From assembly GCA_038380795.1 (NCBI GenBank), contig CM076260.1:9068033-9132032 (forward strand): DNA of 64,000 bases, written 5' to 3'. This DNA comes from Pyrocephalus nanus. Lineage: Eukaryota; Chordata; Aves; Passeriformes; Tyrannidae. The position numbers were made by a program, and so were the translations under genes. Numbering within the stretch: the stretch's first letter is position 1; each line of letters opens with the position of its first letter. The notes beneath the pieces are model-generated. The model had not been told where the DNA came from. It saw nothing but the letters and a program-made list of their open reading frames with translations, and ran no database searches. Positions 48,921 through 62,188 of the stretch are shown here, piece after piece.

Positions 48921-51900
48921 TGGCAGGGAGCTAATTAAACTAATACATTTTTATTCTCAGAAAGGAATATAGCTATTGAATTCAATGTAATTTAGTGGAA
49001 TTTAAAAGCTGAGTCATAATAATGTTGGGGTTATTCTGTGTAAATTAGATCTATTTTTAAAAATCCTGCCAGAATTCAAACTCCCAATATCTTCCTTGGA
49101 AATGAAGTACAAACAAATGCATCCATGTCTTTAAGAAACAGCAATGTCCTTATCTTGAAAACCACAAGACCTCTATTCTTTCATTTGCTCTACCTCTCAT
49201 TTTCTTAATACGTTTCCCCTTTTGTTTCTGATGCAGTGGTGTACATGTTCCTGTCTTACTGAGCCATTGTAACAGTAAAGCTCAGAATGGCAAGTGCTTT
49301 TTAATAAGCTACAGTTGCAGTAGCTGTAGTGCAGTAATTTTCCATAATAAATATTTTGAATATACAAAAATAGCCATATACATCAAAATGCTCAATATTT
49401 TGCAATACAAATATATTATCAACAATTTTTTTAAAAGGAAATATCAAAGCAATTGCCCAGTAACAGAAGAACAATGCTCATCCACCTAGGCATAAGTCAG
49501 AATAGTAACAATTTCAAAAGACACATTCATATTTCATCTCCTTCAGGAGCTTCTGCTAGGCAGCAGAAGGCAGACTATTTCCCCCCTTTCCTAACCACCT
49601 TTTTTTTTCCTATTTAAAAATCATTTGGATTCATCATAATCAACACAATATATGTGTAATCATGAAAAATAGCATGCAGCTCTGCTGGATGAAGCATATC
49701 AGCTTGTTCTCCAGTTTTAGAAAATTCTATTTTATGGCTATCACAATTACAATGAAGAAGCAGAGACACAAAGAGAAACTTTCTGAGAAACATAAATAAG
49801 CATTTTGATAAAAAGACTAAACGATGACAAAACAAGGTCCTTATGAAATCATTAAAAACAAAAGTAATAAAAAGGGAATTCACCATGGAAGTACTCAGGT
49901 GATATTGTTATCTATGCTGTTTGAGAAGGTAAACTGACATGTGGAAGAAGAAAAATAATCTCTGATATACAACCAAATGTGGAGGTTTTTTTATGATGTA
50001 GAAGTTGATCCTTGTCCGTGCAAGTAAATATAGTGACAAAGTCCTGACCTCTCATCCCCTTATTGCAATTCTCTGACTTGTAGATTTTTTGCTCTACTGT
50101 CATTCTGTGAAACTTAAGGTTAATGAGGCAAAGAAATATTTGTCTTGATAATAAAGAGTTTTCAGATTCCCCGCCTCTGTTTTCAATGCCTCATTATCCT
50201 TATTTATAGTATGTAAAGTCTGCAACTTGACAAGATTCCGTAATGCTTTATATTTTACAAGTCTGGAGACAAAGCATCCTGCTTGTCCTCTACATGTTTA
50301 GTACTGTCAAATCATTAAAGCTCTCCCAAGGGCATCCCTCCTTGCCAAATTTGAGACCTTATTAAGATTTACAGGAGGAGTTTGAGATTGGTGAACAGCG
50401 GTAGCATATTTCCCCACTGAATTTGTACCAGACAGCCAGCTCCAAGTCTTAGAAGTTAGTCTTATTTTGCTGAAATTGCTGTTTCTTAGGGCTCATAAAT
50501 AATGATAAACAACAGTGACAGAAAATGAGCTGAAAATAACAAGAAAACCTAGAGAATAATCTAGAAAAGAACCAAACTGAAAAGTGCACTGGCCTGAATA
50601 AAACCTCACTGAAGTCAAAAGGATGAGTAGGTTGAGTTGAACATGCTCCACACCCAGCTGTAAGAGCAGAACATGTATGAGAGACTTTGAAGGCCACTGA
50701 CTGTGTGGAACTCACAGATGTTGAAAGATGTTTCTGTCTTGACTCCCATCCCTTAGCCCCTCCTGGCAGGTAGATCTCAAAAACAGCCCCTAAACCTCTG
50801 AAAATGTCGGCTTCTGTAATCTACCCTGTTCCAGAGAATTACTCATACAAAACTCAAGATGCAGTAGGAAAAACTCATCCAAATAATAGTATAGAAAAAG
50901 ATGTTAGGAGGAAAAAAACAGTATCTACCTCCACCTTCAGCACTGTGTAATTCTTCCTTGATATCCTTAAAGAAACATAAATTTAGGGCTGAAAGTGATC
51001 ATGTTTTTTCATCAAAATGGTAGTGGGAAGAAATTAGATAGAACAGTGATGGAACTAACAGACCTGGGAGAACATGCAGCTTTCCATTCTGAGAGAAAGA
51101 GTAGAGCAGAGTAACAGTGATAGGTAAGGTCACATACTTTTAGTTGGTGACTGTGGTAAAAGGGGATGTAACTCTTGCATGTCAGCATATGAGATCATGG
51201 TAAGGGGGAACTGAAAGTGTATCCTAGCAAATGTTTGTGTGTGTGTGTTTATAATTTAGATCTCTAATCCTATCCTTCATTGTGCTTACCCCTTCCCCCA
51301 CTTTTGTGCCTACAAGTATTGTTGCAGAAATGAGGCACCAACTGCTGCTCTCTGATTACAGTTTTACAAATAGATATTCATCAAACATTTAGCAATTTAT
51401 TCTCAATCATATTTCTCCAGCTTGCATATCAAACCAGCATGCAGAAAAGAAGCCTAAATAATTATGCTGAAACAGAAGACTTCTGTGGATTCTCCTGTTC
51501 CCAATATAGAAAGGGTTGAAGCTGTGGGAAAAAACCATGGAGAGAAATTTATGGCAGGTAGATGTATCACCAGAAGGAGAAATGAATGTCTCGTGGTAAA
51601 ATCAAAGAAACACAAAGAAACTGACCTTTCAAGGCAAGCTTGATCATTCCAAGTTACACTGGAATCCTGCTGTAAGATTATAGTTTTATAGTGAAAGTAA
51701 TTGCAACATCTCTTCTTAATATATTGATTTTAATGGCAAAAATTCCTCTCTTTCATTCCCAGACATCAGAAACCTCTTTAACTCCCCTGCATTTCCATTG
51801 AAACAGATGCCCTGAACCTCAGCAGTTGGTAGAGAAAGCCACTGAGGCAGCAGATGATTAAAGTCCACTGGAAAGCATCTGCCCCTCTACCTGTCCCTCT

Positions 51901-54589
51901 AAGGGCTCAACCTTGGGCTCTGCCACTTAGCCAGCCATTTATTTTTTATGATGTTATATTCATGCTTAGAGGGCCTTACTATCAGTCCCTCTTTTACCTT
52001 CCTCCCCTCTCCACAGAACCATGAGGAAATCTGCTGCCCCTTCACCTTCACTCCTTTTCTTGCAAGTGTCAGCTTTGTCAATCACAGAGAGATGATCCAG
52101 CTCATGAAAATGTGTCACAGCAACCAGAGTTTCTGCTCTGACCTTCAGCTCTGCCCTCTGCTGTGACAAACAAGTTTCATTTGCCACTCAGAGAAATCTG
52201 GTTATTTCCAGCAAAATATAACTTCTTGCTTCCTAGGAGAAAGAAAAAGAATAGATCTCTAGCTGAGGAAATGCAATAATTTCCTGATTTTACTTCACTT
52301 TTTGTTAAGGTCTAGGTACAACTTCCTTATATACCAGAAAAAAAAAAAGTCAATATGAATCATTAAAATTGGAGCAAGAAATCTATCCTTTAATTAGTTT
52401 TTATCTCCTGTTTGCTAGGGGTGGGAGTTTTCATACAGAGAATGTGCAGTGCAGAACTGGTTACAACCAGGAACAAAGAAATAGATTTTCAAACAAAAAT
52501 GGTACTATATTTTATTTGCTACACTTACTCAGACTCTTATTATTTGTCATACATGAACAATCAAATATTTGTGTATTTTGTAAATATCCTGCAACTGAAG
52601 ACTCTTATTACATGCAATTATACAATTCCAAAATTCCTGCTGAAATCTATGAGTTAGAGGATAATGGATTTGGATGGCTATTATACAGTGCTGCAGGGTG
52701 AAAGCTTCAGTGCTCAAAGGGTTCAGTAGCTGAAGGGCTAAACCCACCCCAAAATGGACATGGGGCCCAGAACAGGGATTGAGTGGACTAGAGACATTGA
52801 AAACATACCTGAAGACTTAAACACCTTGAGATAAAACTACACTTCTCACTTTACCCTCAAATTTTCCCTTGAAGCAATCAGTCCCACTCTGCCCATATCC
52901 TGTGGTGAACACCTGGGAGCTTTTATGACAACATAAATTGTCACAAAATACAGAAACGAGGGACAACATTATCTTACTGTGAATGGAAAACTGTGGATAA
53001 ACCAATACTTTCTTTTTTTTTGATTAGTGTCTCTTTCTTACTGAAGTCTTGGTCTTCCAAAATGTCCTATGCAATGTGTTTCATCTATGTCAATTTTAAT
53101 AACTGTAAGGCAAAATTCTTTATTCTCCCTACAGAAAATACTTTTACTAGTCACTATTTTATATACCTCCTCTATGAAGACTTACTGAATTACATAGTAA
53201 AACTTGAGTATTTCAGATATAAACATTGCATGTCGTGATTGCATAATCCATGATCATGCCATAAAACTGTTTTCTGAATAACAGCATATAGCCTCCTTTT
53301 TAATTTCCTTGGATAAAACACGTTTTAAAGAAGTGTATAAATATCCACAGAGCACCCACAGACTTCTGTTTCATTGCTGCTGAATCCCAGCACCTAATCT
53401 TGCTTGTATGTCATGTACTATATTACAAGGAAATGAAATGTAATTCAGTAAATTATCCACTTCAAGTTGTGGCCATTTCAGTAGATAAAAAAAGGGTCCT
53501 TTATCTTCTATTTGTTTTAAATCCCACTGGGATGCTAGCTTTATGTTTAGTCTTAGCTTGGGCTTTGCTGTGAATCTTCAAGAAGGAACCTCAAGTAGAG
53601 TTATAATGAGCAGAGATGTCTCGAACAAAAGTAATCTCTGACTCTTAACACAAACACTATTTATTGCACATCTAGTGGCAGCAGCACTGTATCTAATTCC
53701 TGGCAGCCGAGACTTTGATAACTAATAGTGGTGCATCTAACATTTTACTCTTGCTTTTAACAATTATCTAATCAGAACACTCCAGAAAAGGGATTATTGT
53801 TAAACCAGGAAACAACAGCCTGCAATGTGTGAACAGCTGGAACCCAACTGAGCCATGCTACAGCACATCACCTTGGAGTTTAGGCTACTTATCAGAATAT
53901 TAACACAGAGGATTTCCTTTTAATCTGTTTATTTTAAGACTCCAGAATTATTAGGAGTTGTTTGATCTACCAGTTAATACTAGTCAGTGTGAGAGACACT
54001 GGGAGCAGAGTGTCCATATGGGTCTACCAGAGCCCCTTGTCTTTGGCCCCTAATTCAAGTGTACATAGATCAGTACTTTTTCTGCTGGAAGCCGTTGGTG
54101 CCAGGCACCTAATCCTCTGATTAAGTAATTCCACCAGTTCTGGTCTGATGTTCAAAAGAGTAGAAATTTCCTTTTGAATTAATCCATCCTTTCTTGAAAC
54201 CAGCCTACTTTAACTGAGATGACGAAACAAAAGACCCAGCATACAATTTTATGCCCCAAGATTTGGAAACTCTTTTGTTTTCCAGAAAAAAAAAAAAAAA
54301 AAGGTACCCAACACATTCAGAATGAATCACACTCTAGAATAAATAATTCCTGGCTACTGCTAGCTTCTTGAAATAAGTCACTGAGAAATATAACATTCAC
54401 AAAATTGATTGGTATTCAGCTTCTCTAAGAATTAGGCTCTTAATCAGTTAAATGGTTAAATCATGATGCATAGCCACACACGTTTTAAAGAAAAAAATAG
54501 ACCACACTGACTTCAAAAATATTACTATCTACTCTCCCCCATCCATCTGACCTTGAAATTAAAGGCTTTTCTTTTTCCTGGCTTTACTC
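48921..54589. other. AT-rich DNA without recognised genes
   Basis: There is a short (GT)n run near 51235-51250 and poly-A at 54286-54302. The 110-codon plus-strand frame at 52369-52701 has no recognised domain. Around 53.6-53.9 kb the sequence has many TAAT, AACAAT and ATTATTG words, but these are expected in AT-rich DNA. Confidence 0.45.
54286..54302. repeat. Poly-A run (17 bases)
   Basis: An uninterrupted A run. Confidence 0.9.
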
Positions 54590-54700
54590 ACCTGATGTAT
54601 TTCAGACCAGCAATATTACTGAAGTCAATAGAATCATTGATATGGGTAAGTGCTACTCAAGATGAGTAAGACTGGCACTATCAAACCCTAAAATTGTTTG
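54590..54700. repeat. Likely ancient sauropsid interspersed repeat
   Basis: 'actgaagtcaatagaatcat' is followed by 'gggtaagtgctactcaag' and 'atgagtaagactggca'. The order of a 'gaagtcaatgg' core, 'gtaagtgctactca' and 'tgagtaag' resembles an old repeat shared by birds, turtles and crocodilians. Boundaries are approximate. Confidence 0.4.
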
Positions 54701-57700
54701 CTTACCAACAGCCTATGGAGAAAAAGATAATGGTTACATGGAAAGGTGAACTAGGCTTGATATGAGAACTATATATGCATCCTCTGATGAAAATGTTATT
54801 CTAATCTACTTGTTGAATAGAAATAGCTGACAGCAAGAAGTTTTGGATGGCTAATTACTGTTTGATGCATTTTAAAGAGAAAAGGAAAAATGTTTCTTTA
54901 GAAAAGTATGATAAGTTCTCAGAAAACAGTAGCTCAGAATTAAATAGTCTTGCAAAGTTCACACCTGTACTGTATTAATAATTAGTATTATAACTATTTA
55001 ACCCCTAGGAGAGAAAAGTAATTTCCACTTTTAAACATTAACTGACTCTATCCTAACCCAGACATCTCTGACTAAGACTGAACAAAAGGATGGTATTGTA
55101 TACATTAACCAAGGAATACTTATACATACATATATGATTCTTCACTAGGAACACTGCTGCAAGTGGACTAGAAATTAAGCTTTTCATATTTGCTTCCCGG
55201 TGGAAGCTATGTAAAACAGAATAATAAATGATTGTCACTTTATTTCAGAACATAAAATTAATCTCAGAAAACAGAAAAGTCATGAACAATATTGCAGCAG
55301 TATTTCATGGTTCACTGGTTATTATCACTTGCCAACATTAAGGTCACAAAAGAACATTTCTCATTTGTTGCCTAGAGTATCTGTGACTATATTCCTATTG
55401 TCAAACCTAACCTTTCGGAGAACCACAGAGGGGGAAAAAGGAGAGGAAAAAAACTATTTAGAAGTGTGCTTTCTTTTTCCGCAGTATGTGGAAAAAATAA
55501 TAAGAAAATTAGAAGCTTCAAGCTGCTAGAGATAGAGCAGGTCACAAACTTTAAATATTTAGTCCCTGTTGTGAGTAAAGCATTAATAAATAAATTAGCA
55601 GCAACACCAGATGGATTCCCTAGAGTACAAAACCATAACTTCACAAACCACCACCGGTAGCCAAGCCTTCACATAATTTGAAGTTTTGCTAAAATGGGCA
55701 ATATAGAGAATAAATTACTTTGGGGGGACAAGAGAATCAATTATTTTTTGGTCAGTGTTTTGAAAGTAAGCACTGCTATTGGTGTAAACAAATAATAAAT
55801 ATTATCTTTATGGTTCATACAGAACACAAATTCAGACACTTACTTAAAGGAGGTGCTGTCTATCCATCAGTTAGACAGGATTCTGTCCTTCTGTGCCACT
55901 TGGGTGAGGGACTGAAATAAATTGCTTTTCTCAGTCTAATGCCTAATACAAAAGTATCCACTTCATTGCCTCATGACATTTATCACTAATTGGTCATATT
56001 AGGGTTTGGAAAGGAGATTCAGAACAGTGAAGAGCCTGTAAGAACTATGGCTTTATTCCTACTTGTATTTATTGTAGAAAGACACTTTCAGCCTCTGTAA
56101 GAGGTTTGCAAATGGAGACATGATTAATGGCAACAGAATGCACTCAGTCTTCCAAAGCTTAGGAACTACATGGATGACACAATACACAGAGAGACTAAGT
56201 CTATTCTAGTAAAATTAAATTTTCTCTAGATCATTCATTTGACAAGAAATAGCCAGAGTCAATATTATTAAGCTTTCCTGTCCTTCAGAACAAAATGTTT
56301 GCACCCAGGCAACTGTTTGGGAATGGTCCTCAGCTCATGCTAACTCTCAAAATAAGACCTCAAATTATTTGCTAGAGTGACAGATGACACAAGCTTCCAT
56401 CATGCCAGAAACCTTTCCAGCTTTTTAACAGCATTCAGAAATGAACTGCAGTGTCTGAAAAGGCACCAGAACATTTTCCTTTACTAACATGTTTGGAGCC
56501 AGAGTCTTCCAGACTTTCAGTGCAGTCCTTCACAAGATCTTTGAAGGGTTTGGCTAAAGAAAAGTAAATACAAAACAAACCAACTCAGCCCACCTCTCAG
56601 TAGAAACTACGTCAAACTGAGGACAAATCATTCATGTTCTGTATATTTAGGAAGAATAAGTAACTCTTTAAATATGCCCAAGTCAATCCCTCCAGTACAT
56701 CATATCAAGGGCAAATTTCTACATCATTTGCCTTTGTTAACAATTCTAATACAAGCTGTGACTAGACCAATATGCAGATTATACTACAGCTTGAGGAGTG
56801 GAAAAAACCTCTGCATACTATAAACATACTCCTGACTTTGATTTTATTTATTTTTTTCAATAAAATACAATATTCTCCAAAGTGACATCCTGACTGAGAC
56901 TCAGTGCTGGCAGGGTAAGGGAAAACAAACAATTAGGCTTGTTCTTGTAAGCTATTTTTTATTGTGGGGTCATGAACTTTTTCCCCCTGACTAGCCTCAT
57001 TCTAAAATAAAGTGACTGGCTTGGATATAAAAGTATTTGCGTTTTGACAGCTCTCCTGCTCTGTTTTTCAGCACTAGCATAATGGGTAAACAGTGATGAG
57101 TTGGCAAAGTGTTTCCAATTAAGCACAGAGGGACTTCCTTTGCTAGTCTCCAGCAAGTGGTCCTACATGGAATCCCCAAGTATCCTCCTTGGCCAGCAAT
57201 TGATTTTGAAAGCTAATTAATTCTTACATTAAGCCAAATTTTAAAACTTTTTTTTTTCAGTATGATACTGCCCATGCAGAGCAAGTATTCAGGAAGGTCA
57301 CATTATCAGCAAAAATAAATGTATGTATTTTTTATATTATGGTTTTTATGTTGAGGGATCACCAAGCATTTTATAATTATTAACCTAAGGTGACAAATGT
57401 CACCATCACTAGGATGAAGCATGATGTCTGGATGAACACCAAAGATGCATATCTCACTGTCTTCCACACTCTTCGTGTTTTATTTTAAGCAACTTTCAGT
57501 TTTGGGAAATGCTAATAAATGAAATGCATTTATAGTACATTATAAATAAGATTTCTTAAGCCCAAGCGAATGAAGCATTACTTGTAGGATGACATCCTCC
57601 TATAGCTACTTGGAAGTCTCTGCGGTTGAGCAAGAAAAGGAATAAACACTTTCCCATTTCACCAGAGAAAGCATATACATTCATACTTGACCTAGAATCT

Positions 57701-58045
57701 GTCTGGGAAACTTTTGTCCTAAACACGCCATTAAAGAATTAGAACAATGATTGATCTTTTTAATAAATAAAACAAAGGTCAGAGTATCTTCTTTCACAGT
57801 CATATTTCAGAAGTAGCTATGCAGAAGACTAGCTCTGCTATGAACCCTAAACATGTTTATTGATAGATACATTAAAGTTCACAAGGGTTTCCACAAACTT
57901 CAGCTGAGATCTGAGCCACTTCCAGGTACCAGAGGTGTATACAGACGGCATTTTGAGCAAACCACGAGAAAATACAACAGGTTTTGTTTGATTTCTGCAC
58001 AAAAGGATTTTCAGCAGCATCAGTTAGTCTGAGATTTTTACAGAA
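54701..58045. other. AT-rich DNA without recognised genes
   Basis: Nothing recognisable apart from short random frames and short A/T runs. Confidence 0.5.
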
Positions 58046-58730
58046 ACATAGAATGGGCAAGGTTGGAAGGGACCATAGTAAGTCATCTGGTCCAACCTCT
58101 CTGCTCAAGTAGGGTCATCCTAGAGCACATTGCACAGGACTGTGTCCAGGCTCCACACCTGTCTGGGCAATCTATTCCATTGCAATGCCACCCACACACT
58201 AAAGAAGTTCTTCCTCATGTTCAGGTGGTGCTTCCTGTGTATCAGTTTCTCCTGGTTGTCTCTTGTCCTATTGCTCAGCCCCACTAAGAGGTGCCTGGCC
58301 CATCCTCTTGACACACACACTTCAGATACTTTTACACAATACAGAGTTCCCCTCTCAGTTGTCTCTTCTCAAATCTGAACAGGCCCAGCTTTCTCAACCT
58401 TTCCTCATAAGAGAGATGCTCCACTATGCCCTCATCATATTCGCTGCCCTCCACTGGACCTCTCCAGTAGGTACTTGTGTTTCTTGTACTGAGGAGCCCA
58501 GACCTGGACACAGCACCACAGATGCAGCCTCACCAGGGCTGAGGAGAGTGGCAGGATCACCTTCCTGGACATTCTGGCAATGCTCTTCCTAACACACCCC
58601 AGGATATCACCCGCCTTCCTGGTCACCAGGGCACACTGCTGGCTCGTGGACAGCCTGTTGTCCAGCAGGACAGGTCCTTCTCCACAGAGCTGCCTTCCAG
58701 CAGATCAGTCACCAGTCTGTACTGGTGCAT
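58046..58730 (-). mobile_element. CR1 LINE, 5'-truncated, 3' 0.7 kb
   Basis: The plus strand starts 'acatagaatgggcaaggttg', then 'gaagggaccatagtaagtca', 'tggtccaacctctctgctca' and 'gggcaatctattcc'. The minus-strand translation further in gives ARMSRKVILPLSSALVR, then CCVQVWAPQYKKHKYLLER, the C-terminal end of the CR1 polymerase (usual form: ...SALVRPHLE...VQFWAPQYKKD...). It ends near 58730 at 'gtctgtactggtgcat'. Several frame changes and stops make it inactive. All short open frames listed here on either strand belong to this repeat. Confidence 0.95.
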
Positions 58731-60335
58731 TTTTTGTTTCTTTTAACTGAAAAAACAATGTGAATGTATTATCCTTCTCAAAATAAAAGGGAAGTGAAGT
58801 CCTTTAAGTGCCAAACCACAGAAGTTCACACAAAACTGATGGAAATTATTTAGAACCATCCACAGTGAGATGATTACTGATAATGATCAACTAAGAACTC
58901 AGTAATTGAAAAAGAATTTAGTGTCAAATATTTAGGAACAGTAAGAGTTTGCTTTTGTTTTGGCTTAGTATTATACCAGCAATGGTCTGGAAGGATTTTT
59001 CCTCTCCAATTGAATCTAGGCAGAAGATGGGTCTGTTTCTTTGTTCCACTAGTAATACAATCATTTATGTTCTTACAAAGAATTATGTCGATAATACATA
59101 TTTCCTGATGCAGAAAATATTGATAAAAAGGTTTCTATAAATAATTCAAAGAAATCTGAAAAATTGGAGGCAATTACACAAAATATTGTCTGAAAGATTG
59201 TAACTAAGCCAGGTAAGTAAGATCTGGAAGGGTGATAAGTGTTACTATCAGATCTTCCTCCATTTGTAGGCCATTCCTTACAGAATGCTGAAACTCACAC
59301 AGACACCAACCTTACTAAATGAATATATTTTATTAAATCATTTATAAAAAGCCTCCCCATGGACCACAGAGGATTAATAAATAAGTCTCAAGCAGGTAAA
59401 AAATCAAAGAAAGGCTGTTCAACTGACCAGGAAACATGCTTAAAGAAAGAAGGGGATTTTGCCCCAGAGAGAAGACATTCCTCTTTTCTCTCTTCACAAG
59501 TTAAGGGAGTTATAATTCAACAAGTTCACAATAAATTATTAATTCTGTCTTGTAGCAGCAATTGATAAAACAGATGAAAAAAAAAATATAGCAAGAAATT
59601 CACTAATGGCTTCAAGCACTGTGTCCCACTGTGAGTTTATACTCCCTTATGCACAACCAGTAGAATTCACATGTCCTCCCACCAAAGACACACGTATTCA
59701 CCCACCTCTTGACACTCCCTTTGCTGGGATGATCGTTGTGGCAGCTTGGGGGTCCCCAGGTCGAGCCCTCTGAGAACACAGGCTCTGAGCTGGTGGGAGT
59801 AGGACCCGGCTCTAATTTCAGGGAGATAAACCATGTTTTTGAGTTGGTAGAATGTTTTGAAAAGTAATGCTGTATTCACATAATGTCGTTGAAACTGCCT
59901 GGCTGGCAAGACTGATAGAGATATTCCTTTAGTTGGTCAGTATTAATGGCATCCACACTGTGTTTGCTATGGTTTAGGATAGAGTTTGGGCCTCACACCC
60001 TGACGCAGCAATGATGTGGAGGAGGGTTTTACTATCTTAGAGTTGTTTTATTGCACATTCTTCTTCACACTCATACCCCCTCCCACAACACTGGCACCCC
60101 TTGAGCAGCAAAAGGAGAAAGTTTGTGAATGAGCTCTGAGAGAATTGGTGAATATTTCATTCTCTTCATCCGCTGTCTACTGAAACAACAAGAATGTATC
60201 AATATTGTCCTGTTAATAAACTCACAGTCCCCAAGACACTCACTATGAGAAGGGCTCCGTGGCATAAGACTGGGAATTCCCTCTTCCTTTGTCTCACTTG
60301 CATACAAAGCTGTCTTGCTATAACCTAAATTTTAT

Positions 60336-60365
60336 AATATATATGTGTATGTGTATGGATATATA
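60336..60365. repeat. TA/TG-rich microsatellite
   Basis: A short TA array followed by an interrupted TGTA array and a further TATA run. Confidence 0.75.
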
Positions 60366-62141
60366 AAATTTTTCCTATATATGTACTCATGGTCAATTAG
60401 TTATAGAACTGTTAACTCCCTTTTCCCATCAGAAATATTTGACAGATAGAACTGAGACACTGGTTGGGTAGATCAGTTCTCCAGTGAAATGACCATTTTA
60501 TTTCTTATATTCTTGGGTACTATCTCACTCTCATGCCTAGGATCAAACATTTCCAGATTTAGTGTCAGTAAGGAATTTCTCTCTAGGTAAGGTTAGTTGG
60601 GACTTAGCAGAATAGGATACATGTACCCTGTAAGCTCATCTAGGTATATTTTATATTATTGATTTCCTGCCATTGCAAGGGCCTCTGGCATTGTTGGTAT
60701 TTCAGTTCCACTTGATCTTTGCCTATGGTGCATCCATATTTGTATCTATGGAAAACTAAGTGCCTTAGCTTATAACTGAGGTTACTGAGTTCAGTATAGG
60801 GACATATTTCCTGTCCTGTCTCTTATGGCTTTAAATTCCTTGTAAGATATAGTGAAATACTTCCATAAACCAAAACACTGTGTATTTTCTAAAGCCAAAC
60901 CTTTCTACAGTTCATGTTTTGCCAATGAAGATACTAATTTATCCAACAGGAACATTTTTCCCAATTGTAGAATTCAGAAGACAGCATCAGGTGCATGGAT
61001 TTCTTTCCATTACTATTTTCATACATATTTCTCACACTCTCCCTCCATCATTTACTTCACTTGTTTTTTTTTTGCTCAGTATACTAATTTGAGGGAAAAG
61101 TCAGGCTATTAGTCATCTGTTTGTAATAGTGGAAACAACATTAGGAAAGGACACCCTTTCATTAATTTGTTTTCTGTCCATTCCTATTGCTCTGCTAATA
61201 ATGTGGGAAATTCAACACAGGTCAAAATTCATCCTGACCCTACAGCTACTGGGTTAGCTTCAGACTCTCTATTATTCTACAAAGAGAAGGGGAGAGGCTG
61301 TTTGAAAGTGCTGCATTTCTATAACATAATTTTTCTTTTCCCCCAGTTATTCTGTAAATTTTGGGAAGTATTGCTCTACAGTTAAATATGCTTTGGACTG
61401 CATTTCTGAACAGCTTGCAGAGACTACCACATAGTCTAATGAATGTTATACTTGAAGGCTTAACCTCATTAATTGGCACTGTGATATCCTCCTGATCTCT
61501 TCCTTCCTGCTTCCCAAGAGAAGTGTCAACATTTAAGATTTGTCTGCTGATATTTTTAAAGGGATAAATAATTTAATTCATAAAACTGTGAAGTACCTAT
61601 TCAATCATAAATGTGATTATAACAGAGTTTATCTCTGTAGAGTGAGGAACAAATCCCTATTTAGGATTTTCAGGACAACTCACCATCTATTTCTTAGTTG
61701 GCAGTCTCAGTATTGCAATGTAGGACCATGGAGAAACTTGAACTAGCTTGGGTGTTAAGTTCAGTATGAACAGGGTAAGATATATCTTGTGAGCCTTCAG
61801 ACAATATCTGTAAATGGAAAATTTCTGCCTAAGTTATGTATGATGACTTTTTATGATCAACACAGAAAAGTAGGCTTTTCTAGATCCCAATTCATCTGAC
61901 TTCTTTTAGTTGTTTGTTCTAGAAAGGATGAATGGAGTGCCTTTTCCTCTCTGTAAAGAGAATCAGAGACAGACTCCCTCTTTCTTCAGCTTCTCCACCA
62001 ACATCCCAGACTGCATTCCTCACTGACATAGTCTCACATCCTCCAGTTCTGGATCAGAGAATTGTTCTGAAAAAAGAAACAAAAAATTTCCCAGAAAACC
62101 ACAACAAACCTACAAGAAACCCAACCAACCAATTAAAGAAA

Positions 62142-62156
62142 TAAACAAACAAAAAA

Positions 62157-62188
<32 letters not shown>
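62142..62188. repeat. (AC)n and poly-A tract
   Basis: Short AAAC units lead into six AC repeats, then about 20 A residues. Confidence 0.9.

Noticed and set aside
58063..58626. Several overlapping open frames on both strands, up to 109 codons
   Set aside because: All lie inside the 58046-58730 CR1; only the minus-strand pieces carry the decayed polymerase.
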